NCBI GenBank assembly: GCA_036971615.1
Contig: JAYKKR010000038.1
Span: 124,001-188,000 of the forward strand
Length of the DNA: 64,000 bases
From: Amyloporia xantha
Taxonomy: Eukaryota; Basidiomycota; Agaricomycetes; Polyporales; Adustoporiaceae
Reading direction: 5' to 3'
Position 1 is the stretch's first letter. Each line of letters starts with the position of its first letter. Under the pieces are notes generated by a model that saw only the letters and a program-made list of their open reading frames with translations, did not search any database and had not been told where the DNA came from. This document shows positions 53,869-64,000 of the stretch, piece by piece. A program made the position numbers and the translations under genes.

Positions 53869-55526
53869 ATGCCCAGGCCACGTCAGTGTGCTTCATATTT
53901 TATTTCTTATTGTCTTACCATGTATGCTATGTGTAGCAACCAGACACATTATTGCCAAGTGGCAGTCTGTGGTGAGACACATTTTTTCCTTTTCAAATGC
54001 CTGATTTTCTCAAGAATATATCATATAGCTCTCATATTCTATGACTACATCCTCACTCTTCCTCAAGAGATCAGATATATCTGGACATCACACAAATCAT
54101 TTGTCACAGTGCTGTTTTATGTAAACCGATACATTCTGCTGGTATCAGGTATCATCATTGTTCTGCAAAAATTGTCTTGCAATAATGTGAAGGTAAATAT
54201 ATCAATTCTGCTAGTTTGCCAAAAATGTTGGCTAATCAGGGTTCAACAGTGGTATGAACATCTCAGCTTTCTCTTATATTTTTCCTTATTAGTGGTGCAA
54301 TATAAGTTGCAGGACTATAGGGCTATTGTATGAGATCTCACAAGTGATTCTGCTTGCCTTTTCTGCCTGTAAATGATCATTTTTCTCCTTGAAAATGGTT
54401 GTCATCTCTGATAAATTATATGCCAGTTATCTCAATGCTACGTACACATGCAGTCAGTGGAGGGAAAAAATTTCCCTGTCTTGTCATCTTTGCTCTTGCC
54501 TCTGTTGCTATCAGCATTAACCTGGTGATGTTATTCTGTTGTTCTTCATCAATAAATTGATGCTGACTCAATTCATGTTAAACAGTATGGTGTTATAAAA
54601 CAATCATACATCCCTATTGAATGTATGGATCATACTCCTGAGTGTCCCAGTGTAGATCTCTTTATACCTGTCCTCTCTCTGAAGTATGTGACCACTTTTT
54701 TTCTACTCAAAAAAGCTAATGAATGCTTATAGATGTGTGTGAAAGTTACTCATTAGATGCATTTTGCATTGACAATTTGGGTTTGTGCAGTTATTATCAT
54801 AGAATCCCTCTGCACAATACTATCAGATCTGATAGTGCTGGGTAGTACATGGTATTTCTTGCATCACATTTTGACACACAAGTATACATTGGCCTCACTA
54901 CTGGTCAGAGATGGTGAGATCACATTGGCCTCACTACTGGTCAGAGATGGTGAGATCACTTTGACAAGCTGTCAAACCTCCACTGATGATTTTGCAGGAG
55001 TCATCTATTTTTTGTATGTTCTGTACATATCTATCAAAGTAGTAAAAGTGACTAATCAGAACATCTCCAGAACCCTCCTTATCCTTCACATTTTACAAAT
55101 GGCTGTCAGAGTCACTGAACTGTGCTCTGTGTCTTTTCTGTTGGATTACTGCCATACAGTTGGATATGTCATATACTTCATCACTCCGTCAGTCTCATGC
55201 TTCTCTGTGTGCCTCCCTGTGTGACAAATACTGATTACTGAATTAGATTATCTTCAATGTTGATCTCACACTTTCTGATGGATATACGCCAAGCTGCTAA
55301 TGGAAGTTACAGAACACACCTAACTGCTAGTAGCAATGACTTGAACATATCCTGGGTGTCATCAGTATCCTTTGCCAATGGGGTTAAATCACTGAAGGAT
55401 GCTCAGCCTGTTGCCAACTTGCCAGGAAATACTTTTGATAGTGATATCTTTGTGGAAGATTCCACTCACTGGGAAGAAGTAGCTGGGGATGAAGTTGATG
55501 CTTCATCTAATTGGGGAATGGAGTAA
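53869..55526 (+). CDS. DUF6533-type fungal membrane protein
   Basis: Multi-pass membrane protein of the Agaricomycete DUF6533 family, function unknown. The diagnostic segment reads YHIALIFYDYILTLPQEIRY, IWTSHKSFVTVLFYVNRYIL. Later hydrophobic helices include FALTIWVCAVIIIESLCTIL and FAGVIYFLYVLYISIKVV. The cytoplasmic end is ILISHFLMDIRQAANGSY.. and ends WGME with TAA. Several short introns are inferred; the exact first exon is uncertain, and ATG 53869 is the best candidate. A 36-bp exact tandem duplication (54886-54921 and 54922-54957) repeats TLASLLVRDGEI. The whole gene is AT-rich and nearly free of CpG, unlike neighbours on both sides. Confidence 0.72.
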
Positions 55527-55728
55527 TTTTTATTTGAACTGCCAGCATTGACAGAGAAATTAGCTATGAGTAAGACTCTAATGGACTTTGCCATCTCTAT
55601 CCTAATCAATAACAAGCAGCAATGGTCAGATGGATGTGTTACATTTAGGTTAAGAACCATTTAGGCTTTTAGACAGCTTGACTAGAATAACTAATTTGTT
55701 TATTACTAGTGTATAGCCCTTATCTGAA

Positions 55729-57612
55729 TAGTGTCTCCTAAGTTCGGTCCAGAACCTAGGTCCGAACCCCAAACCCTCAAACCGGACCCAAGGTTCAGGT
55801 TCCATCCAGGTTCTGTCCAGGTGTCGGCCGTTAGGTTCAGTCCACAGTTCTGGGCACTGCCCGAGCACAGTCTGAACGTGTTTGAACCATGAACCTAGTT
55901 AGGAAATCTGATCAATCTGATCGAGGTCATCCTTCGCCCCCCACCATCTCTGGAGTCATCAACGGCTCCCCTCTTTCCTCCCCCTTGTGATCACCCTCCA
56001 ACACTGTCACATCGACCTTGCACTTGACCTTGCACTCGACCCCACACCTCTCACCTAAGTGTGGGAACTCACCACCACCCCCCTCTGCACCATTAATGCC
56101 ACCAGATCACATGCCGTTTGTACACGCATCATGCACCACAATGACTCAAGCTCGGGCAACCTGAAGCCTGAAGCTGCAGGAACACAATATGACGGCCACT
56201 GCACGCAGATCATGGCTAACAATAGCAAAAGGTGAGTACCCGAAGCTGCTTCCACTGCCAACCACACCCTACAAGGTGCCATCTGCCTTTGCACACATCT
56301 TGCAGATGGTCGGGCGCCACTGGCACGATGCCAGCGACAGCAGTTTGTTCAGCATGTGGGCCCACTGGCGATGACATTAGCAATGTTCACTGATCAACCA
56401 ATTCTCGTTTATGCACGCACTCGAATGCACCTAGTATCGTGCAGCTGATCATCAACGTCTCAGGCGGGGCTGCAGGGAATCCGGTATCGGTCAGCTGGAC
56501 AGTGCTTCTCACAAACTAGATGAGTGGACCAGGCAGTGGTGAGCTACTTTTCTTTTCTTTTTTCCGTGACACACTCCTTGGTGACAGTCGTGTGCATGCA
56601 CTTGCCGCCGTCGCCGGCATTTGCATTTGTGAGCAGGGACGGTTTCGAGGGAGTCAGCAGATTAAAGTTACCTGCTGGATAGGCACATCACTGTTAGGAG
56701 CACAGTTGGGACGAAGGTAGCCTACGGTGCGACAGAGAGCGAGAGCAATGATATTCAGATAGTGCTGTAGAACAGTAGTTATACAAGAGCGAAAGACTAA
56801 GGGATAGAGCGAGTAAGTAGGGGTTTATATAGCTAGTCATAGTTGAGCATGAGTAAGGCAAAGTAGGAGTCAGGTGATAGCTGAGTAAGGGATGCATCAT
56901 GTGTCAGCAAAATAGAAGGAAGATGAGATCTGAGAGAGCACAAAGATGAGAAGCAAGAGGGCACAAGATAGCGCGGACACCGACACCGGCACCTAAGGCT
57001 CACGAGAAGTTGCAGAAGCAAGTGATGTATACAAAGGAGGCCATCGCAGATCACGCTGGCCGTGTATGTACATGTTTGTACTATGGCACTTAGCGCGCAA
57101 GCATCTACTGTAACATCATGGTTGCGCATGACGATGAGGCAGTGTGGAATGGAGGAGTCATAGCGGTTGCACACTAAGTATAGTACAGTGAGTCATGGTT
57201 AGGCATGACAACGAAGCAAGTGAACAGTAAGACGAAATAATCAAGGAAATTGTAACAATCACAGAGAGTGATCACTGGTATTATGGTGGGTGTCGGGCAT
57301 GTAGTACTGTATTATATGTTCTTGCAGCCTCATACTCACCCTTCCAGCATCCCCCCATACATAAGGTATCACCACTTTATGTATGTGTACAGTAGAGTAA
57401 AATAAAATGAATTAAATTTTATTAATTTAAAAAATTCAAGGTTCAGAAGGTTCAAACCTGTTCTGAACCTGAACTGAACCTGCTGAACTGGTTCAGCAGG
57501 TTCAGTTCAGGTTCAGGTTCAGGTTCAGGTTCAGCCATATCTATGTAGGCTTGGTTCGGGGTTCAGCCAAAATACCTGCCAAACCAAACTGAACCAAACT
57601 TAGGAGACACTA
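55729..57612. mobile_element. Non-autonomous hAT-like element
   Basis: Bounded by about 20-bp terminal inverted repeats TAGTGTCTCCTAAGTTYGGT; TAGTG fits the hAT terminal consensus YARNG. The subterminal regions are dense in GAACC/GGTTC (six or more tandem GGTTCA units near 57497-57534). An 8-bp TATCTGAA precedes the left end. AATCTGAA is found 6 bp beyond the right end, an imperfect target-site duplication. No transposase motif was seen in the 1.88 kb. It lies between the DUF6533 gene and the ORC1 stop. Confidence 0.65.
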
Positions 57613-57642
57613 CATAATAATCTGAAGGCAGATGCAGACCCT

Positions 57643-60600
57643 TCATGACTGCATGATATTTCTCCATTTAATTCCTCCAACTTCTGCTAGCACTCTCTCA
57701 ACCTCTGAATGCTCTAGGTTGAGAGCAACTTTCCTCTCATGCTCTGGCTTGCGCCCAGCAATCAGACTATCTTCAAAGATCATTGCTCGTGTCGCCAGCA
57801 ATGAATCCAATATCATGCGAAGCTCAGCTGTGGTCGGCTTGTGCACAGGATCACTATCACTGATAATGAAGTTCCGGCAGATATTGTGTTGGTGCTGAAG
57901 CTTTGTGCAAGTCAGACTGTCAGAAACTAGTCGTAAATTTATTTCACTCACATCTCCCCAATTTATCTCCTCTACTCCTTCCCGTTTGACACATTTCACC
58001 AAGGCAGCAAGCAAAAGTCGTTCATGAAAACTGAGCTCGCGTAAATATGCCGCAGTCGGACTATTTTGCATATTCTTGATGACATCCTTGACATCCTCCG
58101 TTCGTGCAGTCCGTGCCTGCTGCTGGACCAACTCTACGGTTCGCCTAATAGTCGATAGTTTATGAAAGCTATAATGGTTGTTTATAACTAACACTGCACC
58201 TGCATATATCGAGGACGCGCCGTGCATCGCCACTGATCGATGACACTTTCATCGCAGCGAACTTGATCCCATCAGGTGCGATGACAGCTTGTGCGTTAGC
58301 TGGTAAACCTTCTCTTGCGCTAAGAAGCCGTGCTTGGACAATCTTCTCGAGCTGAGGAGTCGTGTAAGGTTGAAAATTGATACGGACCATTCCTGTATTT
58401 ACAAATTCACGAGAAATTATCAACGTCCATATCGACAGTGCCAAGAAAAGACAAGTATGCCCATAGAACGACAATAGTAACTCACCCAGTCGACTTCTCA
58501 CTCGCCCAGTCATGACGCGTTCAGGCAGGTCCATAGTGTTCGCCACAGCGAGCACAACAAGCTTGGAACCAACCAGCGTCGGCCAGTTGAAGAAATTGTA
58601 TACTACGTCTTGCTTGGTCGTCATGAGTTGGTCAAGTTCGTCCATCAACACCACACTGGAATATCGACGAACACAAAGGAGAAACAGTGAGTTTTCTGTT
58701 ACTTCCCTGAAGTAAGACCAGCATATTACCATGCATGTCCACCAGGGCCAGCTCTCTCACCGGCGCTGAAGTGCCTTGAGAGTAACTTGAGTGCCTGATT
58801 TGAGCTAATCTTCATGTGCCCGTCCCGAGCGATATCATGTCCGCAGACAGCCTCCCATAGAAGGCCGTATGCAGCCGCGGGCTCCGGAATTCTCAAGCCA
58901 TTGATCTCGACATACGTGAAAGGATTGGCTTCCTAGTGACAACATAGTTAGCGACGGATCTGCGTGTGTGGCGGAATCATTTACATTCTCCTGCGCCATA
59001 CGCTTGAGCTCTCGCACGACAGCATGTACAGTGGCTGTCTTGCCGGTTCCCGGAACGCCAGAAATATCTATGAGATCCACAAAACAGCAGACCGTTCCAA
59101 TCAGTGGGACCGAACGCTGCCCTTCGTTCGCTTTGACTTACATACACATCCCCCGCTTCCCTCTTCCAATAATTCCTCCACTGCTCTCAGAATTCTGCCG
59201 TATTCTTCTTCTCGACATGGTAGCGCCTCAGGCCGTGCAGCGACATGCAAGACATGCATCGCGCGCAGCCATGGATCCTTGCTCGCCTGCGGTCCTAGTT
59301 GTAGATCTAGTTGCATTTGCAAGTTGAATCCAGAGTCGGTTGGCGGCGGCGGCTTAACGGCAAGGGCGGTGCGTTTCCGCTTGCGCATCGCAGCTTTCGA
59401 GTGGGGAGTCGGCTGTACAAGAGCAGATGCTGCTTCCGATCGTTGGGTTCTCGATCGTCGAGGCGTTGCCGCTGTATGCCGGGGTGTGCGTGGGGTGCGA
59501 GGCGTACGGGGAGTTCGTGGGGCGGCGGCAGTGCGTTTGCGCTTTCGCGACGGTGTTGTTGGAAGTGGAATGTTTCCAGCCTCACTCCGACTCCCATCTG
59601 CCTTCTCGTGCTCGTCACCACTTGACTGCGTGTAGATGTCGTCTGCCACCGATACGCCGTCTTCTGATCCTGAGACCATCGCCTGCACTTCTGCTGCATC
59701 AAGGGACGAGTCACCCACGTCTGTCTCGTCGCCTTCTGCAAGCGGGTCAAGCGCAACATCTGCAACATCTGGCAGAACGCTGTTCTTGCTTGACGAAGCT
59801 CGCGCCTGTTTCCTCGGACTTTTTGTGGTACTGGGACCTTCTTCGGCGACCGAGACGTTCCATTCATTTCCTAATGAACCATCCTTAGAGTAGACGATTT
59901 CAGTCAGAGCTCGTTCCCTGAAATCTTCCCAATTGAAAGCGTAGAATAGCCCTCTTCTTGGATCGATAGCAAGTTGACAGTAGTAATGCCTCCACAAATA
60001 AGTGTCTGCGATGGCCTGTGAACGGCCTCCTCGCTTCCGCTTGTCACCTACTGAGGGTCCCGATTGAACCAATTGAGAATTAACAATACAGTGCGACATG
60101 ATACTGGATGATGGAAGTGTAGCGACTGATGAGAGCGAATAGTATATCTCGTTCTAGAAAAGGAGTCAGCCAACGAGCACAATATTCAAAACCGACGACC
60201 GACGGCAATCATGAAGCTTTCATACACTCCTCGACTGCCGCATATCCGGGAAAAAGACAGAAGTACTTCAACTCGGACAGGCAAGCCCGAATATGAAGCA
60301 TTGGCAAAGGTTTCGACCGACTGGTATTGATCGAGAAGGACATGAGAGCAAGATCTGAAGAGCGTACCTCGGCATGTTCCCTACGCGCTCTGATGGCTGG
60401 AAGTTGCGACGGTCTATTGAACCAGTGCACCATGATCCTGAGACCTTTCTCATCTGGAGTGCCATCGCGTGCAACCTCCCACACTCCGACAATAACTGCA
60501 ATACTGGCTTCCTTCGACAGTGTTTTGACTTCCACAGTATCTCCCACTTTGTATTCTTCTTGTCCCGCATGTTCGTCCTCTTCTTCGCCGTTTTGTTTGG

Positions 60601-60892
60601 CCTCATCTTGTTGAGAGCGACGCGTCCGGCCGTATACTTTAGGCTGTCGCTTTACTCTCAAAGCTCTCCTGGTGAATTGAGTGTAAATCCGCGTCTCTAA
60701 CGTTTCCAGATCCACATCTGCGGATTCTCGTTCCTCATCGTAAAGATCTGAATGCTGCGTTTGACGAGTATAGACCGAGTGACTTGACGGCACGTCTGAA
60801 AGATTCGGTAGCTGGAGGGTGGGCTCCGGAACAAGTGGTTGACCACGCTTGGAACGGCGGAGCGGGGTCTGAGGGAGCGGCTCTTGTGCCAT
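57643..60892 (-). CDS. ORC1: Origin recognition complex subunit 1
   Basis: Largest ORC subunit, an AAA+ ATPase that binds replication origins and loads MCM with Cdc6. Start MAQEPLPQTPLRRSKRGQPL. A BAH domain follows (YKVGDTVEVKTLSKEASIAV, MVHWFNRPSQLPAIRARREH, then across an intron NEIYYSLSSVATLP). A long disordered basic linker contains a TPR repeat run (about 59486-59515). Then the AAA+ core: Walker A SGVPGTGKTATVHAVVREL, ANPFTYVEINGLRIPEP, Walker B VVLMDELDQLMTTKQDVVYN, sensor VLAVANTMDLPERVMTGRV, and SGDARRVLDICR. The C-terminal winged-helix ends IKWRNIMQS. About eight introns, all consistent. Its stop lies 30 bp from a hAT-like terminus, so the element may contribute 3' UTR sequence. Confidence 0.94.
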
Positions 60893-61128
60893 AACCGCTT
60901 ATAAGCGAGTAGCAAAGGTAGGTTTAGAATGAAACTAGCAGCAATAGCGGTAGTGGCGAACAAGTGGCCAGCTACAGTTGAGGCCAAGAAAGGAACGCGT
61001 TCAAGTTCGGCGTTATGCGACGCGACAATACGCGCACACGTGACCATATTCAGGAGAAAATCATCTTGGATATAGCAGTACAAATATAAGTTAAATCTTG
61101 TGCCTACAAAACTGCACAGAGAGTAGTA

Positions 61129-64000
61129 TTACATGGGAGGAAGTGGTCTACGGCACTGTGGACAGATATGCTACGAAGAGAAGCGTCAGTTCTGCAGGAA
61201 CATAACATTACAAAAATATTACCTTGATGGCTAGCCACTGTACAGGGAGATCATTAGCTTGAATGAGAACGCATCAACAGAGTACTCACGCGTTCCAGAC
61301 ATGCAGTGTGCTGGGAGACAAGTTGCAAGTTAGGATTAGTCAAGGTCAAAAAAGACTATCAATGAACATACGAAGAGATGATGGCATGGCGCTAGACTGT
61401 AGTTTTTCCTAGTTCCAGCCGCTCCGACGGCTTCGAGAATTCCTCCAGAGCGACGCACGCCTGTCGTTATACCGAGCAAATCACCTCGCTCCTTGCCGTC
61501 ACTCGACTTCGAGCGTCGGCGTAGCGATGGATCTATCTCAATGACATCCATGCAGATCGCACAGTCACCGAGTGTCTGCTCTGGTGCCTCTGGATCTGGT
61601 AATGGCATCGGAGGATGATAGTCATATACCCTCGAGGCAACCGTCTGAGAAGGGATCAATCAGCTGAAAGTCTGAGGCAGGAGACGCGCTAGCCGTACGC
61701 GTTTCCCCAGGAAGAAGGTGGGCCCGAGGCGTTCTTGAAGCATAATTGTCGCTATCTGGACAAGCATGAATGCGGCAACGACGTATATCCATCCTATATA
61801 AGGAGCACAGTTTCAGCGCCATGCAACGGACAAACCCTACTTAACTCACGTCTAGGTTCGACGTCGAGGATGTTCTTCGGACAACCAAGGAAGTCTTTGA
61901 TGTGTCAGAAAATCAAGCAATTGTTTCATGGTTCAGCAGAGGCACTTACATAGCGCAAAATATAGCCTGCATATAGTAGCACCAATGAGGTATTCGGCAG
62001 ACAATCCGCTGCTCCTGCCTCGCCGCACCGAACGATAGACCTGGAACACCCAAATGGACGAGTAGAGCGTTCCAATGAAGAATAGAGGAAGCGACAGCAT
62101 GATGACGATACGGAATACAAATATGAGAAACAGCGATATGATCGCCCCTGCACATTTCAAAGTCAATAAATGAGAGCTGTGTGGATGCGGGGATACTCAC
62201 ACATCCTAGCCGCCGGGTCAGTTCTTATATGTAGCCACATGAAGCGCCAGAAAGACATTCGTGCCGCCGCTGGGACCGTTTGGGTCGGTGTCGCAGTAGC
62301 CGCAGGTGTCGGAGGCTGAGGGGTGGACGCTGCTCGAGGAGGGTATGATGTTTCTTCCGTTGATGCTTCTGTATCAGGTGTAAAATCAGGAGACGAAGGG
62401 GCAGGAGCAGGCGTAGGCGTAGGCGTAGGCGTAGGGGCAGGAGCTGTACGTGGAACAGATGGTGTGACGTCCTCTGACATTTGGACCTGGCCAATCGACA
62501 CTGAGAATCGCTAGCAGAATGCGTCGTTTAGTCGTGCGTCGATCTTACCGAGATATTAACTTACCGCTTCATAGATAAATAGCATGCATGCTAGTCCTGC
62601 AGGAGCCAGAACGCCCAGCGATGGCCGGCCGTCCGCCAGAATGCCCAAGGTGAGATGCTAAGGAACCATGAATATGCGTATGAATCTCGCAAGGGGATGG
62701 CACAGACTTACACCGACAAACGAAATAGCGTCGATGAGGCTTTGAACCAGGAAGACATAGCGTGACATTCGTGAAAGAGCCACGGTCGAATTGGTACGCG
62801 CCATCTCGCGCGAAAGGAGCATGAGGAGAACTACGTAGACCACAGTCGCGATTCCCGCATCTACTCGTCGGAGATACACCTGATGTCAATGCCATGCTCA
62901 AGTAATAAAGATACAAACAAACATGTGGTAATCTTCCTGTACAACTGTGGAGACCTGCAAATATACTACGTTAAATCTGAGCCCATTAAGTAGTAGAATG
63001 CAAGTGGGTCTTACTTCAATCCTACAATATCCTTGATCTCATACAGAATTCCGCAATTTTGACTGATTAGGACACCGTTTAGTTTGAGTTCCGGCGCTCG
63101 TACAGTAGAGATTCCTGTTGGTTTTTCTATCTCGTCTTCCAGCTCTTGCATCGAGTCTTGTGGGACGTCGGTAGGCTCCAGCTGCCCATAGAATTGGAAT
63201 GAGCAGCGCGCCTTTGGGGGCTCGTCTGTGTATATAGTGACAATTAGCTAGATGATGTCAGAGCGACTATAAAGTACTATGTACCGTTGTTTAGTGCTTC
63301 TGTGTCAATAGAGCCAGCATCGATCTTCTCCTTCAATCTAGCTGCTCGAAACCTCAGCTCCGCCTCCACTGCATGTGCAGTATCATTCATATGCTCTATG
63401 GGCACTATAGAAGGAATGCCGCGTAAATCTACATGTCGCCTTTTCCCTTACGTTAACTTGCACTATACCTTCGCAACTACTCAAAACCACTCACCCAGAA
63501 GTCTCGGCAAACGCATAAATAGATCCATTCGCGATGAAGTGTACACCATCAAAGTCGAGTCTGAACTCTTCAGATGCATTGGGATCGGTCAATTCTACTT
63601 TACCCTATGCAAAAATCGTTACTATGAAATCCAAAGACGTAACATCAAACGTACGTGAATGATGGCAATGTCACCAGAAATGTTCTTCCATTCCCCCGGA
63701 ACAGATAGCGCTTTGTCTCCAGCACTAAACGACATCTTGTTTGAAGCGGTCCAATTCCAAGGGCCCAGAAGTTCTGGAAGTGCAGATAGATTCGTGGTAG
63801 TAACGTATTCTTCCGACAAATGGCCCCATGATACATTTGATGCGTCAAGCGAGGTGAGATTGTGGAATTCAGCATCGCCATGCCAAAAGCCCGTCAAATT
63901 GGAATAGTACGACCCTCTTTGCGAGTCGAGTTGCGAACCGAAGGCCATAACCGAGTCCACCAAAGGTTTCGTGGCATTATCCCGGTCGGGCTATATTACA
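61129..64000 (-). CDS. DSC E3 ubiquitin ligase subunit 1 / Tul1-like transmembrane RING protein (5' end beyond window)
   Basis: Golgi/endosomal membrane E3 ligase of the DSC complex, which in fission yeast activates SREBP and in budding yeast (Tul1) sorts membrane proteins. The luminal part reads SQRGSYYSNLTGFWHGDAEF, a Dsc1/Tul1 signature, with several N-glycosylation sites. Then membrane helices: ATVVYVVLLMLLS, SRYVFLVQSLIDAISFVG, LGVLAPAGLACMLFIYEA, LFLIFVFRIVIMLSLPLFF. A Pro/Thr-rich cytosolic loop has a PT repeat. The C-terminal RING is CAICMD.., YSLAPCHHLF, HTACLER, WLAIK, HICPQCRRPLPPM, split by several tiny exons. The stop is at 61129-61131. The start lies past the window end. A generic RING protein is unlikely given the luminal match. 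Confidence 0.88.

Overview
The window looks like nuclear DNA of a mushroom-forming basidiomycete (Agaricomycetes). Genes carry many short introns of about 50-65 nt. Histones H3 and H4 are divergently paired. The protein families are typical of that class: leucine-rich-repeat F-box-like proteins, a DUF6533 membrane protein, a NACHT/WD40 STAND receptor and a chromodomain Ty3/gypsy retrotransposon. I found no tRNA, rRNA or CRISPR.

Layout. 1-18.3 kb is gene-dense housekeeping DNA: 3' end of an LRR/F-box-like gene, an NmrA-like oxidoreductase (-), PAF1 (-), SFH5 (+), histone H3 (-) and H4 (+) sharing one promoter, an F-box-like gene with a frameshift (+), an F-BAR/RhoGAP protein (-), a METTL21-type methyltransferase (-), a hairpin-rich non-coding block, and a PARL/Pcp1-type mitochondrial rhomboid protease (+). 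18.3-43.7 kb is accessory DNA. It is centred on one long NACHT-WD40 receptor gene (21.55-38.64 kb) that is split inside a WD40 repeat by a complete, apparently very young 11.7-kb LTR retrotransposon. Diverged direct repeats of about 1.5 kb lie on both sides of the receptor gene, and the gene body and 3' flank are strikingly poor in CpG. 43.7-51.5 kb returns to ordinary genes: a Ser-rich hypothetical protein, RIB3 and MIR1. 53.2-57.6 kb is a second CpG-poor accessory block, with a DUF6533 gene and a non-autonomous hAT-like element that ends 30 bp from the ORC1 stop codon. 57.6-64 kb holds ORC1 (-) and most of the DSC/Tul1 RING E3 ligase (-), which runs off the window.

Most interesting: the retrotransposon reads gag-pol-chromodomain on the minus strand and carries two further genes between pol and its 3' LTR. 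One is an unrecognised 265-aa sense ORF. The other is an antisense, intron-containing gene with a Zn(II)2Cys6-like cysteine cluster, a coiled coil and a basic tail. The whole element (LTRs, coding and non-coding) is saturated with the 6-mer AGACCG/CGGTCT, about 17-fold over chance in pol by my eye count. That word contains the CGG triplet that Zn2Cys6 proteins usually bind. My working hypothesis is a transposon-encoded DNA-binding factor with self-recognition sites spread through its own element, functionally comparable to the VANC anti-silencing proteins of plant VANDAL transposons. This is inference; only the motif enrichment and the cysteine cluster are seen directly.
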